Position numbers and translations under genes: made by a program. From Selenomonas bovis DSM 23594 (GTDB lineage: Bacteria > Bacillota > Negativicutes > Selenomonadales > Selenomonadaceae): DNA of 64,000 nucleotides. Numbering within the stretch: position 1 is the first letter of the stretch; each line of letters opens with the position of its first letter. The notes under the pieces were generated by a model that was given only the letters and a program-made list of their open reading frames with translations, did no database searches and was not told the origin of the DNA. Positions 8,641 to 19,478 of this stretch are shown one piece after another. The stretch covers positions 1 to 64,000 of the forward strand of contig NZ_KB908382.1 of NCBI RefSeq assembly GCF_000381005.1, in the 5' to 3' direction.

Positions 8641-8965
8641 GTTGTTACCTCCCCTTCTGTGCGCCGCCTTCCGGCGCACAAAGAATTCCCCTCTTACCGA
8701 AATCCTTTGATACTAAATCTATTATACGCTGTTGCGGCGATAAATTCCATTATCTTACATATATAGATAGATAAATTTCATTAATGAGCACGACGTCTTT
8801 CCTCCTCTTGTCCCGCGATTTCCTTCCACGCCCCCTGCGCAGTGCACAAAATCTCCGCCCTCCTCCCCGTCGCGCTGCCCAAAGAACGCCCGCCGCCAAA
8901 AGGGAACAGTTCCATGTGGCTGTGGTGCCGCTGGAATTTTTTGCTGGAATTTTTTCAAAAAGGGC
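8641..8965. other. hydrogenase operon leader and intergenic region
   Basis: The minus-strand leader holds a GC-rich hairpin (8659-8681, TGTGCGCC/GGCGCACA) just upstream of the SD, and a TATAAT -10 candidate at 8721-8726 without a good -35. The stretch around 8755-8790 is AT-rich (TATATAGATAGATAAATTT). No FNR-like palindrome was recognised. The rest up to the tRNA promoter shows no credible gene. Confidence 0.45.
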
Positions 8966-8994
8966 TTGCATCTTTTCTGCAATCGCGTTATACT
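8966..8994 (+). promoter_or_regulatory. sigma-A promoter of tRNA-Ala
   Basis: TTGCAT and TATACT are separated by exactly 17 bases, 13 bases upstream of the tRNA 5' end. Confidence 0.75.
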
Positions 8995-9007
8995 ATTGAT
9001 TGTTCAC

Positions 9008-9083
9008 GGGGACGTAGCTCAGTTGGGAGAGCGTTCGGTTCGCATCCGAGAGGTCGAGGGTTCAAGCCCCTTCGTCTCCACCA
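9008..9083 (+). tRNA. tRNA-Ala (anticodon CGC)
   Basis: A full cloverleaf can be drawn: acceptor GGGGACG/CGTCTCC, D arm GCTC/GAGC, anticodon stem TTCGG/CCGAG with loop TTCGCAT (CGC, reading GCG), T arm with TTCAAGC, and an encoded CCA. It stands alone with its own promoter and terminator. Confidence 0.93.
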
Positions 9084-9091
9084 TGAATATC

Positions 9092-9119
9092 AAGCCAGGC
9101 CGCAGGGCCTGGCTTTTTT
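9092..9119 (+). terminator. terminator of tRNA-Ala
   Basis: AAGCCAGGCC pairs with GGGCCTGGCTT around a short loop, followed by a T tract. Confidence 0.85.
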
Positions 9120-9188
9120 GGTGCAGTGATATCACACCCCGCCGCGTTTTACGCCGCAGACACACCGCGCCCCTCCGCAAAAAAAGAG

Positions 9189-9214
9189 CCCGTTTCCTCA
9201 GCTGAGGAAACGGG
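9189..9214 (-). terminator. terminator of the GH4 gene
   Basis: A perfect palindrome (CCCGTTTCCTCAG/CTGAGGAAACGGG), with a T-rich tract following on the minus strand and TTTT on the plus strand, so possibly bidirectional. Confidence 0.8.
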
Positions 9215-9262
9215 TTTTGAGTTTGGGGGTTCTATATGAAGTGAAAATTGAAAGAGGCGAGA

Positions 9263-10738
<1,476 letters not shown>

Positions 10739-10880
10739 TCACTTTGCCCGCACGGCGGCACAAAGTACATTTTATGAAATTCAGTTCACAAGAGAAGCTA
10801 AACCTCACACAATCAATCAAAATCTCACATCAAACATCTCAATGCCGGGCAGCGTGCGACGCGCAGCGCGCGGCCGCCTC

Positions 10881-11582
10881 TCAGCGGCGGCGCCAGAGGT
10901 CAAAGAGCGCGACCATGTTCTTGCAGCGCAGGCATTCCATCGCCGTCATCATGCGGTCGTCGTCCGAACCGCCGGGAATAGGCACCGAGATATGCGCGCC
11001 GCCGTAGCTCTCGCCGATGGTGCGCAGCGCCTGCAGCGTGCGGGCGTTCACAGGCTGGTCGAACTGCTCGACGATGCCGCCCTCGCGGGGCTCCGTCGCG
11101 ACGGACTCCTCCGCGCGGATCTGGAACACCGTCGAGGAGCCCGTCTGCACATCGACGCCGACGAAGCCGATGGACTGTTGCCCGAGATGGCGCACGGAGA
11201 GGTAGAGGATGGCCTGGTCGCCCTTCTTGACGAGGTAGGGCACGATGTAGATGCCGTCCTGCGTCGGCGGATCGTAGCTGTAGAGCGTGCGGCCGTTGCC
11301 GATGTCCTTCACGCGCATATCCGCCGTGAGCCCCTCGGCCGTGCCATCCTTGCCCTGCGCCGCCGTCGCGTCCGCGCTCTGCGCGGGCTTCGCCTTTTTC
11401 TCGCGCTGGACGCGCGCCTCCTGGGCCTCCTGCCGCGCCGCCTGCTTCGCCGCCTGCCGCTGCTGCACGATGGCGAGCGTCGCCTGATAATGGCGCGCGG
11501 CAAAATGCCCCGCCGCCCCCGCCGTCCCGAGGACGACGGCGGCGAGCAGGCCGTATTTCAGGATGGATAGCTTCTTGCCCAT
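10881..11582 (-). CDS. membrane-anchored protein of unknown function
   Basis: A 233-residue protein with one N-terminal membrane segment (about residues 8-26, LKYGLLAAVVLGTAGAAG). A Gln/Ala/Arg/Lys-rich, probably coiled or extended linker follows (35-75: QQRQAAKQAARQEAQ...), then a folded C-terminal half from about residue 90 (GRTLYSYDPPTQDGIYIVPYLVKKGDQ...). The C-terminus carries ECLRCKNM. The topology suggests an extracytoplasmic domain. No family was recognised. It is a single gene between terminators. Confidence 0.75.
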   Translation of the reverse strand: MGKKLSILKYGLLAAVVLGTAGAAGHFAARHYQATLAIVQQRQAAKQAARQEAQEARVQREKKAKPAQSADATAAQGKDGTAEGLTADMRVKDIGNGRTLYSYDPPTQDGIYIVPYLVKKGDQAILYLSVRHLGQQSIGFVGVDVQTGSSTVFQIRAEESVATEPREGGIVEQFDQPVNARTLQALRTIGESYGGAHISVPIPGGSDDDRMMTAMECLRCKNMVALFDLWRRR

Positions 11583-11837
11583 GCCGCGCTCCTTTCCGCA
11601 GCCCGGTCGTTGCCGGCGCGTTTTCGTATCTCTCTGTTTATTATACGCGATGCCGCGGGCATTTTCCTTGTTTCCGTGAAATTTTCTGTTCCTTGCACCA
11701 GGATACGGAACAAGAATCCTGCCGGAAGGCGGTCAAAAAAGCTGAAATCTATGATATAATGAATATGATTTCATCCGATAAATGAAAGCTTGCAGGCGGC
11801 GTGCGCGCAGCCTGATGGAAAGGAGTCATACGACAAT

Positions 11838-12200
11838 ATGGAAACGAAATACGATGTCACGATCACGGCCATCGGCGGCCTCGCCCGCACGTTCCTCGAG
11901 AACAACAAGAGCGTCATCCTGCTCGACGAGGGCATCCGCCCGAACCTCTCCGATATGGTGGTCGAGCACTCCGGCGGCCTGCTCGCAGGCGAGATCAAGA
12001 AGGGCGACAAGCTCCGCGTCGGATCCTCGGAGTACACGGTCATGAGCGTCGGCAGCGATGTCAACAACAATATCAAGGAGGAGGGCCACTGCACCCTCGT
12101 CTTCAACGCCGAGGGCTCGATGCCCGGACAGGTCATCCTCAAGGGCAAAGGCCAGCCGGTGCTCGCAAACGGCATCCATATCACGTTCTACAAGAAATAA
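11838..12200 (+). CDS. PTS glucitol/sorbitol-type IIA component (SrlB/GutA family), orphan
   Basis: A 120-residue protein matching the IIA-Gut fold: METKYDVTITAIGGLAR, then VVEHSGGLLAGEIKKGD, with a His at the place of the phosphorylated His of E. coli SrlB, and the family pattern YTVMSVGSDVNNNIKEEGHCTL. It would accept phosphate from HPr and pass it to a IIBC for glucitol. No srlA/E permease or dehydrogenase is nearby, so partner and substrate are unknown, and a regulatory role is possible. SD AAAGGAG precedes the ATG; an upstream in-frame ATG (11790) lacks one. Confidence 0.82.
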   Translation: METKYDVTITAIGGLARTFLENNKSVILLDEGIRPNLSDMVVEHSGGLLAGEIKKGDKLRVGSSEYTVMSVGSDVNNNIKEEGHCTLVFNAEGSMPGQVILKGKGQPVLANGIHITFYKK

Positions 12201-12217
12201 CTGCGCCTCGCGCACCC

Positions 12218-12321
12218 GAAAAGGGCTGCTGCACGAAGCGATTCCCCTGCCATATCCGGCGACGACTATTTTCAAGCACTGGATACGGCGGAGGAATCCT
12301 TGCGTGCGGCAGCCCTTTTTC
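12218..12321. repeat. large imperfect inverted repeat
   Basis: Two arms of about 39 bases pair with few mismatches around a loop of about 25. The outer part reads AAAAGGGCTGC / GCAGCCCTTTTT and the inner part GATTCC / GGAATC. It ends in a T tract on the plus strand, so it can terminate the IIA transcript. Its arm length is well beyond an ordinary terminator and suggests a MITE-like origin. Confidence 0.75.
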
Positions 12322-12423
12322 GCTTGCCGTGCACCGCTGGCGCCCATCGCTTCTGCGGCCATCGCCGCGGGCAGCAGCGCAGTCATTGCGGCGCGGGTGC
12401 CGCCGTACCTCGCGACGCGCCCA

Positions 12424-14406
12424 TCAGGGCGAGAAGTTCACGATGACGCGCGTGCCCTGCTCGACGAGCGTATTGGCGGGGACGCTCTGGCCCGTGGCCT
12501 GGCCGGAGCCGCGGCTCTCGAACTGGAGGCCCGCCTGCGCCGCTCTGGCCGCAGCCGCGCGGATGGAGAGCCCGGAGAAGTCCGGCATGACGATCATGCC
12601 CGTCGGCACCTCGCCTTCGTAGCCGACCGCGGGCGCGGGCCGCGGCTTCTGCCGCTCCTTTTTCTCCATATCGGCGAAGGGATCGGTCGACGGCTCGACC
12701 TTGAGGTAGCGCAGGAGCTGCGCGAAGATGCGCTGCGCGACCGGCGCCGCGATCTGGCCGCCGTAGAAGTTCCCCGTGCCGGGATCATCGATGAGCACGA
12801 GCACGACGACCTGCGGGTCCTCGACGGGCGCGAAGCCGCAGAACGAGGCGATGTAGCGCCCCTCCATATAGCCCGTGCCGTCGGGGCGGATCTTCTGCGC
12901 GGTGCCCGTCTTGCCCGCGATGCGGTAGCCTTTGACGGCCGCTTTCTTGCCGCCGCCGGAGGCGACGACTTGCTCGAGGAGGCCGACGAGCGTCTTGTCC
13001 GTCGCGGACTCGAGCGCGCGGCCGACCTCCTCGCGCTGCGTCTCCATGTAGGTGGAGCCGTCCGCGTTCTTGATGGACTTCACGATATGCGGCTTCAGCA
13101 CGACGCCGTCGTTTGCGATGGCGGCCATCGCGCGCACGAGCTGCAGCGGCGTCACGGCGATGCTCTGGCCGATGGCCGTCGTCGCGATGTCGGAGGCGCG
13201 CATGTCCTTCGGGTCGAAGAGGATGCCGCACTCCTCGCCGGGCAGGCCGATGCCCGTCGGCTCGCCGAATCCGAAGAGCTTCGCGTATTTCATGAGGTTC
13301 TCCGCGCCGAGGCGCAGGCCGACCTGCGCGAAGCCCGTGTTGAGCGACTGCTTCACGACGTCCGTGAACGTCACCGTGCCGAAGCTCGCGCCGTTCCAGT
13401 TCTGGATGCGGCGCCCAGAGACCATGACGTAGCCCGGGTCGACGAAGACCTGGTTCGGCGAGACGACCCTTTCCTGCAGCGCGGCGCCCGCCACGACGGA
13501 CTTGAAGGTCGAGCCCGGCTCGTAGATGAACGAGACGGCGCGGTTCTTCCAGGTCTCCGCCGGGTAGTCCGCGTAGCGGTTGGGGTTGTAGCTCGGCCGC
13601 GAGGCCATCGCGAGCACGTCGCCCGTCTTCGGGTCCATGACGACGCAGGTCACGCCCTGCGGGTTGTTCTCCGCCATCGCGCGGTCGAGTTCCTGCTCGA
13701 CGATGAACTGCATGGAGCTGTCGAGCGTGAGCTCGATGGTCTTGCAGCGGCTGCCCCGGTAGGGATGGCGCTTGAAGATGGAGTCGAGGATGGGCCGCTC
13801 GCGGCTGTCCGTGTAGAGGAAGTCCTCCGTGACCTCGCCCTTGATGAGGCTGTCGCAGGCCTGCTCGATGCCGTCGAGGCCTTTGTCCTCCGCGCCGACG
13901 AAGCCGACGACGTTGGCGGCGAGCGCGTCGCTCGGATAGTAGCGCTTCGCCTCGTCGATGAAGCCGAGGCAATCCGTATACTCCTCCTTGCGCATCCAGG
14001 CACGCACCGCCTCGTACTCGTCCTGCGTGAGGAAATGCTTGAGCCAGACGAAGCCGCCGCCCTTCTCTACGGCGGCCTCGACGTCCTCCGGCGTCTTGCC
14101 GATGAGCGGCGCGAGCCCTGCGGCGAGCGCCGCCGTGTCCTTTTTCTGCGCCTGGCTCGGATCGATGAAGAGCGATTTCGTCATGATGCTCACGGCGAGC
14201 TCGCGGCCGTTGCGGTCGAGGATGGGGCCGCGCGGCGACTGCGTGCGGAACTCCTGCCCCACCTGCGCGCGCATGCGCGCTGCGAGCTTGTCGCCCTCGA
14301 CGAGCTGCAGCCAGGCGTAGCGCAGGACAACGATGACCATGGCCGCGAGCATCACATAGAGCGCCACCCTGATGCCGCGCCGGATGTCTTTTCTCTCGTT
14401 CTGCAA
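12424..14406 (-). CDS. penicillin-binding protein 2-like transpeptidase with PASTA domain (FtsI/SpoVD type)
   Basis: A class B PBP of 660 residues with one N-terminal membrane segment (about 14-30), a dimerisation domain (from RGPILDRNGRELA) and a transpeptidase domain with the three active-site motifs: STFK in EPGSTFKSVV, SLN in KQSLNTGF and KTGT in AGKTGTAQK. A single C-terminal PASTA domain (from about 600, MPDFSGLSIRAAA) ends the protein. It cross-links septal or spore peptidoglycan; the single-PASTA layout is like SpoVD. No mraY/mur genes are adjacent, so it stands outside the dcw cluster. Confidence 0.92.
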   Translation of the reverse strand: MQNERKDIRRGIRVALYVMLAAMVIVVLRYAWLQLVEGDKLAARMRAQVGQEFRTQSPRGPILDRNGRELAVSIMTKSLFIDPSQAQKKDTAALAAGLAPLIGKTPEDVEAAVEKGGGFVWLKHFLTQDEYEAVRAWMRKEEYTDCLGFIDEAKRYYPSDALAANVVGFVGAEDKGLDGIEQACDSLIKGEVTEDFLYTDSRERPILDSIFKRHPYRGSRCKTIELTLDSSMQFIVEQELDRAMAENNPQGVTCVVMDPKTGDVLAMASRPSYNPNRYADYPAETWKNRAVSFIYEPGSTFKSVVAGAALQERVVSPNQVFVDPGYVMVSGRRIQNWNGASFGTVTFTDVVKQSLNTGFAQVGLRLGAENLMKYAKLFGFGEPTGIGLPGEECGILFDPKDMRASDIATTAIGQSIAVTPLQLVRAMAAIANDGVVLKPHIVKSIKNADGSTYMETQREEVGRALESATDKTLVGLLEQVVASGGGKKAAVKGYRIAGKTGTAQKIRPDGTGYMEGRYIASFCGFAPVEDPQVVVLVLIDDPGTGNFYGGQIAAPVAQRIFAQLLRYLKVEPSTDPFADMEKKERQKPRPAPAVGYEGEVPTGMIVMPDFSGLSIRAAAARAAQAGLQFESRGSGQATGQSVPANTLVEQGTRVIVNFSP

Positions 14407-14427
14407 AGAGGAAACTCCCTTCCTGAT

Positions 14428-14470
14428 GGAACCACTGATTCATTCAGCACTTCATTTCATCAGCGGTTCC
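14428..14470. repeat. GGAACCACTGAT inverted repeat, copy 1
   Basis: GGAACCACTGAT and ATCAGCGGTTCC pair with one mismatch around a loop of about 19 bases, just upstream of the PBP gene. The same arms recur at 53335-53363, and related single arms (AGGAATCACTGATT type) at about 59825 and 59890. Confidence 0.65.
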
Positions 14471-14563
14471 TGATAAAAATTGCAGGTACATTATAGCATA
14501 GTTTCGCGCAAGGAAGCACGGAGGAAATGCGTTGCCCCGGCATTTCTCAGCAGTTTCTCCGTC

Positions 14564-14598
14564 AAAAAAGGCGCCGCCCCGCCGGGCAGCGCCTTTTA
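14564..14598 (-). terminator. terminator of the suf operon
   Basis: On the minus strand AAAAGGCGCTGCC pairs with GGCGGCGCCTTTTTT, directly after sufU. Confidence 0.85.
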
Positions 14599-14608
14599 TG
14601 GCGGTTCC

Positions 14609-15040
14609 TTACTTCTCGTCCTTGAGCGCCTCGTCGAGCGTATGCCAGGCGAGCACGGCGCATTTGACGCGGGCGGGCATGTGGCTGACGCCCTTGAGCG
14701 CGAGGGCCTCGTCGAGGTCCTCCAGCTCCGCCTCATCCGTGATCTCGCCCTTGATCATGCCGATGAATTTCTGCGCGAGCGCGCGCGCCTCCTCGACGCG
14801 CTTACCGCGGATGAGATCGACCATCATGTCGGTCGAGGCCTGGCTGATGGCGCAGCCGACGCCCGTGAACGCGGCATCCTCGACAACGCCGTCCTTGAGC
14901 TTCAGCTGGAGCGTGATCTCGTCGCCGCAGCTCGGGTTGTGTCCCTTGAGGGAGCAGGTCGCTCCGGGGAGCGCGTGGCGGTGCTCCGGATTGCGGCTGT
15001 GCTCGCTCACGAGCTCCGTGTAGATGTCTTCAAGCCCCAT
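14609..15040 (-). CDS. sufU: SufU, sulfur-transfer protein for Fe-S cluster assembly
   Basis: A 143-residue NifU-N/IscU-like protein of the Firmicutes SUF system that takes persulfide sulfur from SufS. The three zinc-binding cysteines are visible (HNPSCGDE, FTGVGCAIS, ARVKCAVLAW). The region around GKRVEEARALAQKF corresponds to the SufU-specific insertion. The start MGLEDIYTELV overlaps the sufS 3' end by 11 bases. It is the last gene of the operon. Confidence 0.94.
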   Translation of the reverse strand: MGLEDIYTELVSEHSRNPEHRHALPGATCSLKGHNPSCGDEITLQLKLKDGVVEDAAFTGVGCAISQASTDMMVDLIRGKRVEEARALAQKFIGMIKGEITDEAELEDLDEALALKGVSHMPARVKCAVLAWHTLDEALKDEK

Positions 15041-16271
15041 AACCGAGCACCCCCCTGACTTTCTTGAGCGCGGCGATCCAGCGGTCGACGTCCTCTCGCG
15101 TGTTGTAGAGGTAGAAGCTCGCGCGGCAGCTCGCGTTGAGGCCGAGGTACCGGTGGAGCGGCTGGGCGCAGTGATGGCCCGCGCGCACGGCGACGCCCGT
15201 GCTGTCGAGGATGGTCGCAACGTCGTGCGGATGGACGTCCTTGACATTGAAGGCGATGATGCCCGTCTTGTTGCCGCGCTTGGTATCGCAGCCGTAGAGC
15301 TCGATGAAGGGAAGCTCCCGAAGCTGCGGCAGCGCGTAGTCGACGAGGTCTTTCTCGATGGCCTCGATGCGGTCGAAGCCGATGCCCTCGAGGTAGTCGA
15401 TGGCGGCCGTGAGGCCCGCCGCGCCGCCGACGTTCTGCGTGCCGGCCTCGAACTTCGCGGGCAGCTCGGCGTACGTCGTCTGCTGCTCCTCGACGTACTC
15501 GATCATGTCGCCGCCCATGAGGAACGGCGGCATGGCGTCGAGCAGGTCGTATTTGCCGTAGAGCACGCCGATGCCCATCGGCGAGAGCATCTTGTGCCCG
15601 GAGAAGGCGAAGAAGTCCGCGTCGATCTCCTGCACGTCGACCTTCTGGTGCGCGACGCTCTGCGAGCCGTCGACGACGCAGACCGCGCCGACGCTGTGGG
15701 CCTTGGCGGCGATCTTCTTCACGTCGTTCTTGAGGCCGAGGACGTTCGAGACCTGCGTGCAGGCGACGAGCTTCGTGCGCTCCGTGATCTTCGTCTCGAT
15801 GTCCTCGTCGCTGAGGTTGCCGTCTGGCTCGAGGTAGATGTACTTGAGCGCCGCGCCCGTCGCGTGCGCGACGTGCTGCCACGGCACGAGGTTGCTGTGG
15901 TGCTCGGCGATGGTGATGACGATCTCATCGCCCTGCTTGAGGTTCGTAAGGCCGTAGCTGTAGGCGATGAGGTTGAGCGCCTCGGTCGCGTTCTTCGTGA
16001 AGATGATCTCCTCGGGGCGCTTCGCGCCGATGAACGCCGCCGTGCGCTTGCGCGCGCTTTCGTAGATCTCCGTCGCTTCGACGGAGAGCGCGTAGGCGCC
16101 GCGGTGCGGGTTCGCGTTGCAGCCGCCGTAGTAGCCGCAGATGGCCTTGATGACCTGCTCCGGCTTCTGCGTCGTCGCGCCGTTGTCGAGGTAGGCGATG
16201 GGGCGTCCGTTCATCTCCGTGTGGAGGAGCGGAAAGTCTTTGAGGAATTCCTGTGCGTCAGCCATTGGCAA
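15030..16271 (-). CDS. sufS: SufS, cysteine desulfurase
   Basis: A 413-residue PLP enzyme releasing sulfur from cysteine to SufU. The PLP lysine lies in FAFSGHKML, the stacking His in TIAEHHSNL and the catalytic Cys in LNASCRASFYLYNT; RAGHHCAQP is also family-typical. The start could be MPMADAQ (16271) or MADAQ two codons later; either overlaps the sufD stop. Confidence 0.95.
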   Translation of the reverse strand: MPMADAQEFLKDFPLLHTEMNGRPIAYLDNGATTQKPEQVIKAICGYYGGCNANPHRGAYALSVEATEIYESARKRTAAFIGAKRPEEIIFTKNATEALNLIAYSYGLTNLKQGDEIVITIAEHHSNLVPWQHVAHATGAALKYIYLEPDGNLSDEDIETKITERTKLVACTQVSNVLGLKNDVKKIAAKAHSVGAVCVVDGSQSVAHQKVDVQEIDADFFAFSGHKMLSPMGIGVLYGKYDLLDAMPPFLMGGDMIEYVEEQQTTYAELPAKFEAGTQNVGGAAGLTAAIDYLEGIGFDRIEAIEKDLVDYALPQLRELPFIELYGCDTKRGNKTGIIAFNVKDVHPHDVATILDSTGVAVRAGHHCAQPLHRYLGLNASCRASFYLYNTREDVDRWIAALKKVRGVLGYGA

Positions 16272-17097
16272 GCAGCCTCCTTGTCAGATATGCCTCGATC
16301 TCCTCGCGGTATTTCGCCTCGGGGATGCGGTCGAGGACGGGATGGAACGCGGCTTCGACGACGAGGCGGCGCGCCTCGGCGAGGTCGAGCCCGCGGCTCA
16401 TGAGGTAGAAGAGCTTCTCCTCGTCCATCTTGCCGACGGCGACGGCGTGATGGCCGTCCACGTCGTCCTCGTGCGAGAGCATGATGGGGACGCTGCGGTT
16501 CCTGACGCCGTCAGAGAGGAGCATGACCTCCTCGTTCTCGCGGCCGACGGAACCCTTCGCGCCCTCGATGAAGTCGAGCGTGCCGCGGAAGTTCTTGACG
16601 CTCTTGCCGAGCAGCGCGCCGCGCACCTGCATGTTCGCGTCCGTGCGCTTGCCGGACTGGCGGATGATGTAGTTGAGGTCGAGCTTGCGGTCGCCGTCGC
16701 CGAAATAGAACGACCAGACATCCGCGCGCGCATCGTCGCCCGCGAGGTGCACCGTGAGCTCGGCCGCCGTCTCGCTCGCGCCGGCCTCGACGCCCGTGTA
16801 GGAGAAGAGCCCGCCCTCGTCGACGAGCACCTTGATGCGGCAGGTCACGGGCACGTCCTCCGCCGCGAGCTGCAGGGCCGTGAGATGGAGGCGCGCGCCC
16901 TTGCCGACGTGTGCCTGCACCTCATGGCGGCCGCTCTCGCGCAGCTCCAGCGTGACCTCGTCGTCCGCGCCCGGCTGCGCGACGATCTGGTGGCGGTGCG
17001 GCTCGCCCGCGAGCCCCGCCGGTTCCTTGATATCATTGACTCCCAGCCAGCGCCAGGTGCGCATGGGGATCTGGGAGAAGAGTTCCTGTTCGTTCAT
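16258..17097 (-). CDS. sufD: SufD, Fe-S scaffold component
   Basis: A 279-residue, shorter-than-usual SufD-family protein of the SufBC2D scaffold. The beta-helix core is recognised by VRGALLGKSVKNFRGTLDFIEGAKGSVGRE and SVPIMLSHEDDVDGHHAVAVGKMDEEKLFYLMSRGL, with the conserved His-rich segment. E. coli SufD is above 400 residues; the N-terminal part is reduced here. It lies 12 bases after sufB. Confidence 0.92.
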   Translation of the reverse strand: MNEQELFSQIPMRTWRWLGVNDIKEPAGLAGEPHRHQIVAQPGADDEVTLELRESGRHEVQAHVGKGARLHLTALQLAAEDVPVTCRIKVLVDEGGLFSYTGVEAGASETAAELTVHLAGDDARADVWSFYFGDGDRKLDLNYIIRQSGKRTDANMQVRGALLGKSVKNFRGTLDFIEGAKGSVGRENEEVMLLSDGVRNRSVPIMLSHEDDVDGHHAVAVGKMDEEKLFYLMSRGLDLAEARRLVVEAAFHPVLDRIPEAKYREEIEAYLTRRLLANG

Positions 17098-17109
17098 ATA
17101 TGTTCCTCC

Positions 17110-18516
17110 TCAGCCCATCGTGCCTTCGAGCTCGATGTTGACGAGATTGTTCATCTCTACGGCATACTCGAGCGGCAGCTCCTTCGCGATCGGCTCGACG
17201 AAGCCGCGCACAATCATCGCGCGCGCCTCGTCCTCGTCGATGCCGCGGCTCGTGAGGTAGAAGATTGCCTCGTCGCTGATGCGGCCGATCTTCGCCTCGT
17301 GGCCGACCTCCGCCGCATCGCCCTCGATGTCCATGACGGGCAGCGTATCGCTGCGCGACTCGTTATCGAGCATGAGCGACTCGCAGTTGACGGAGCACTT
17401 CGCGTACGGCGCGTTCTTCGTGACCTTGACGGCGCTGCGGTAGGTCGCCTTGCCGCCCGCCTTGGAGATGGTGCGCGTGTTGATGTTCGCGCTCGTATGC
17501 GGCGCGGCGCAGATGACGCTCGCGCCCGTGTCGAGATCCTGCCCCTTGGAGGCGAACGTGACGCCCGTGAACTCGCAGCGCGCGTTCTCGCCGTGCAGGA
17601 TGGAGCAGGGGTAGAGGCACGAGACGTGCGAGCCGAAGGAGCCCGACACCCACTCGATGATGCCGTCCTTCTCGACGAGCGCGCGCTTCGTGTTGAGGTT
17701 CATCATGTTGCGCGACCAGTTCTCGATGGTCGAGTAGCGCAGGCGCGCGCCCTCCTTGACGTAGAGCTCGACGCAGCCCGCGTGGAGGTTCGTGACGTTG
17801 TATTTCGGCGCGGAGCAGCCCTCGATGAAATGGAGGCTCGCGCCCGACTCGACGATGATGAGCGTGTGCTCGAACTGGCCGGCGCCCGCCGCGTTCAGGC
17901 GGAAATAGCTCTGCAGCGGCATCTTGACATGGACGCCCGCGGGCACGTAGACGAACGAGCCGCCCGACCAGACGGCGCCGTGGAGCGCCGCGAACTTGTG
18001 ATCCTTCGGCGGCACGAGCTTCATGAAGTATTCCTTCACGAGATCCTCATGCTCGCGGATAGCCGTCTCCATGTCCGTGTAGATGACGCCCTGCTTCACC
18101 ATGTCCTCCTGGATGGAGTGGTAGACGACCTCGGAGTCGTACTGCGCGCCGACGCCGCCCAGCGACGTCTTCTCCGCCTCGGGGATGCCGAGGCGGTCGA
18201 ACGTATCCTTGATGTCCTCCGGCACGTCCTTCCAGTTGCCCGTCATCTTCGCGTCCGGCTGCACGTAGGTGACGATCTTGTCCATGTCGAGCTCGCTGAT
18301 GTCAGGTCCCCAGGTCGGCAGGCCGATATGGTTGTAGGTGTCGAGGGATTTGAGCCGGAACTCCGTCATCCAGGCGGGATCGTGCTTGCGGCGCGAGATA
18401 TCGCGGATGATGTCCGGCGTGAGGCCGCTCTCGCTCTTGTAGACGGAGTGGTCCTCGTTGCGGATGTCATAGAGCGTGCGCTCGATGTCCTCGACGAATG
18501 TCTTTTTCTTTGCCAT
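17110..18516 (-). CDS. sufB: SufB, Fe-S scaffold component
   Basis: A 468-residue SufB of normal length, the main cluster-assembly subunit with SufC and SufD. The family start (TLYDIRNEDHSVYKSESGLT) and core features are clear: VPAGVHVKMPLQSYFR, IVESGASLHFIEGCSAP, NCESLMLDNESRSDTLP and the C-terminal SRGIDEDEARAMIVRGF. It starts three bases after the sufC stop, so the pair is tightly coupled. Confidence 0.96.
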   Translation of the reverse strand: MAKKKTFVEDIERTLYDIRNEDHSVYKSESGLTPDIIRDISRRKHDPAWMTEFRLKSLDTYNHIGLPTWGPDISELDMDKIVTYVQPDAKMTGNWKDVPEDIKDTFDRLGIPEAEKTSLGGVGAQYDSEVVYHSIQEDMVKQGVIYTDMETAIREHEDLVKEYFMKLVPPKDHKFAALHGAVWSGGSFVYVPAGVHVKMPLQSYFRLNAAGAGQFEHTLIIVESGASLHFIEGCSAPKYNVTNLHAGCVELYVKEGARLRYSTIENWSRNMMNLNTKRALVEKDGIIEWVSGSFGSHVSCLYPCSILHGENARCEFTGVTFASKGQDLDTGASVICAAPHTSANINTRTISKAGGKATYRSAVKVTKNAPYAKCSVNCESLMLDNESRSDTLPVMDIEGDAAEVGHEAKIGRISDEAIFYLTSRGIDEDEARAMIVRGFVEPIAKELPLEYAVEMNNLVNIELEGTMG

Positions 18517-18519
18517 GGC

Positions 18520-19275
<756 letters not shown>

Positions 19276-19374
19276 GCTGAAACTCTCCTTCTATCTCTGT
19301 GCACCTGATGCTCATCAGCTGCCGGACGCGCGTCCGCGCGAATCCTTATAAAAATACTCGGGATTGATGATTTC

Positions 19375-19403
19375 ATTGTAGGCATTTTCTTTTCCTTTGT
19401 CAA
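19375..19403 (-). promoter_or_regulatory. sigma-A promoter of the suf operon
   Basis: On the minus strand a consensus TTGACA (19398-19403), a 17-base spacer and TACAAT (19375-19380). The leader to sufC is about 100 bases. Just downstream, AATCC and GGATT flank an AT-rich core, a possible but unproven site for an Rrf2-type regulator. Confidence 0.85.
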
Positions 19404-19478
19404 TAGCAGGAATCCGCGCGCGTGTCGCGAACTATATTGTAGATGAAAGTTTCTATTCGAAAGGATGTGGCGTTTTAC

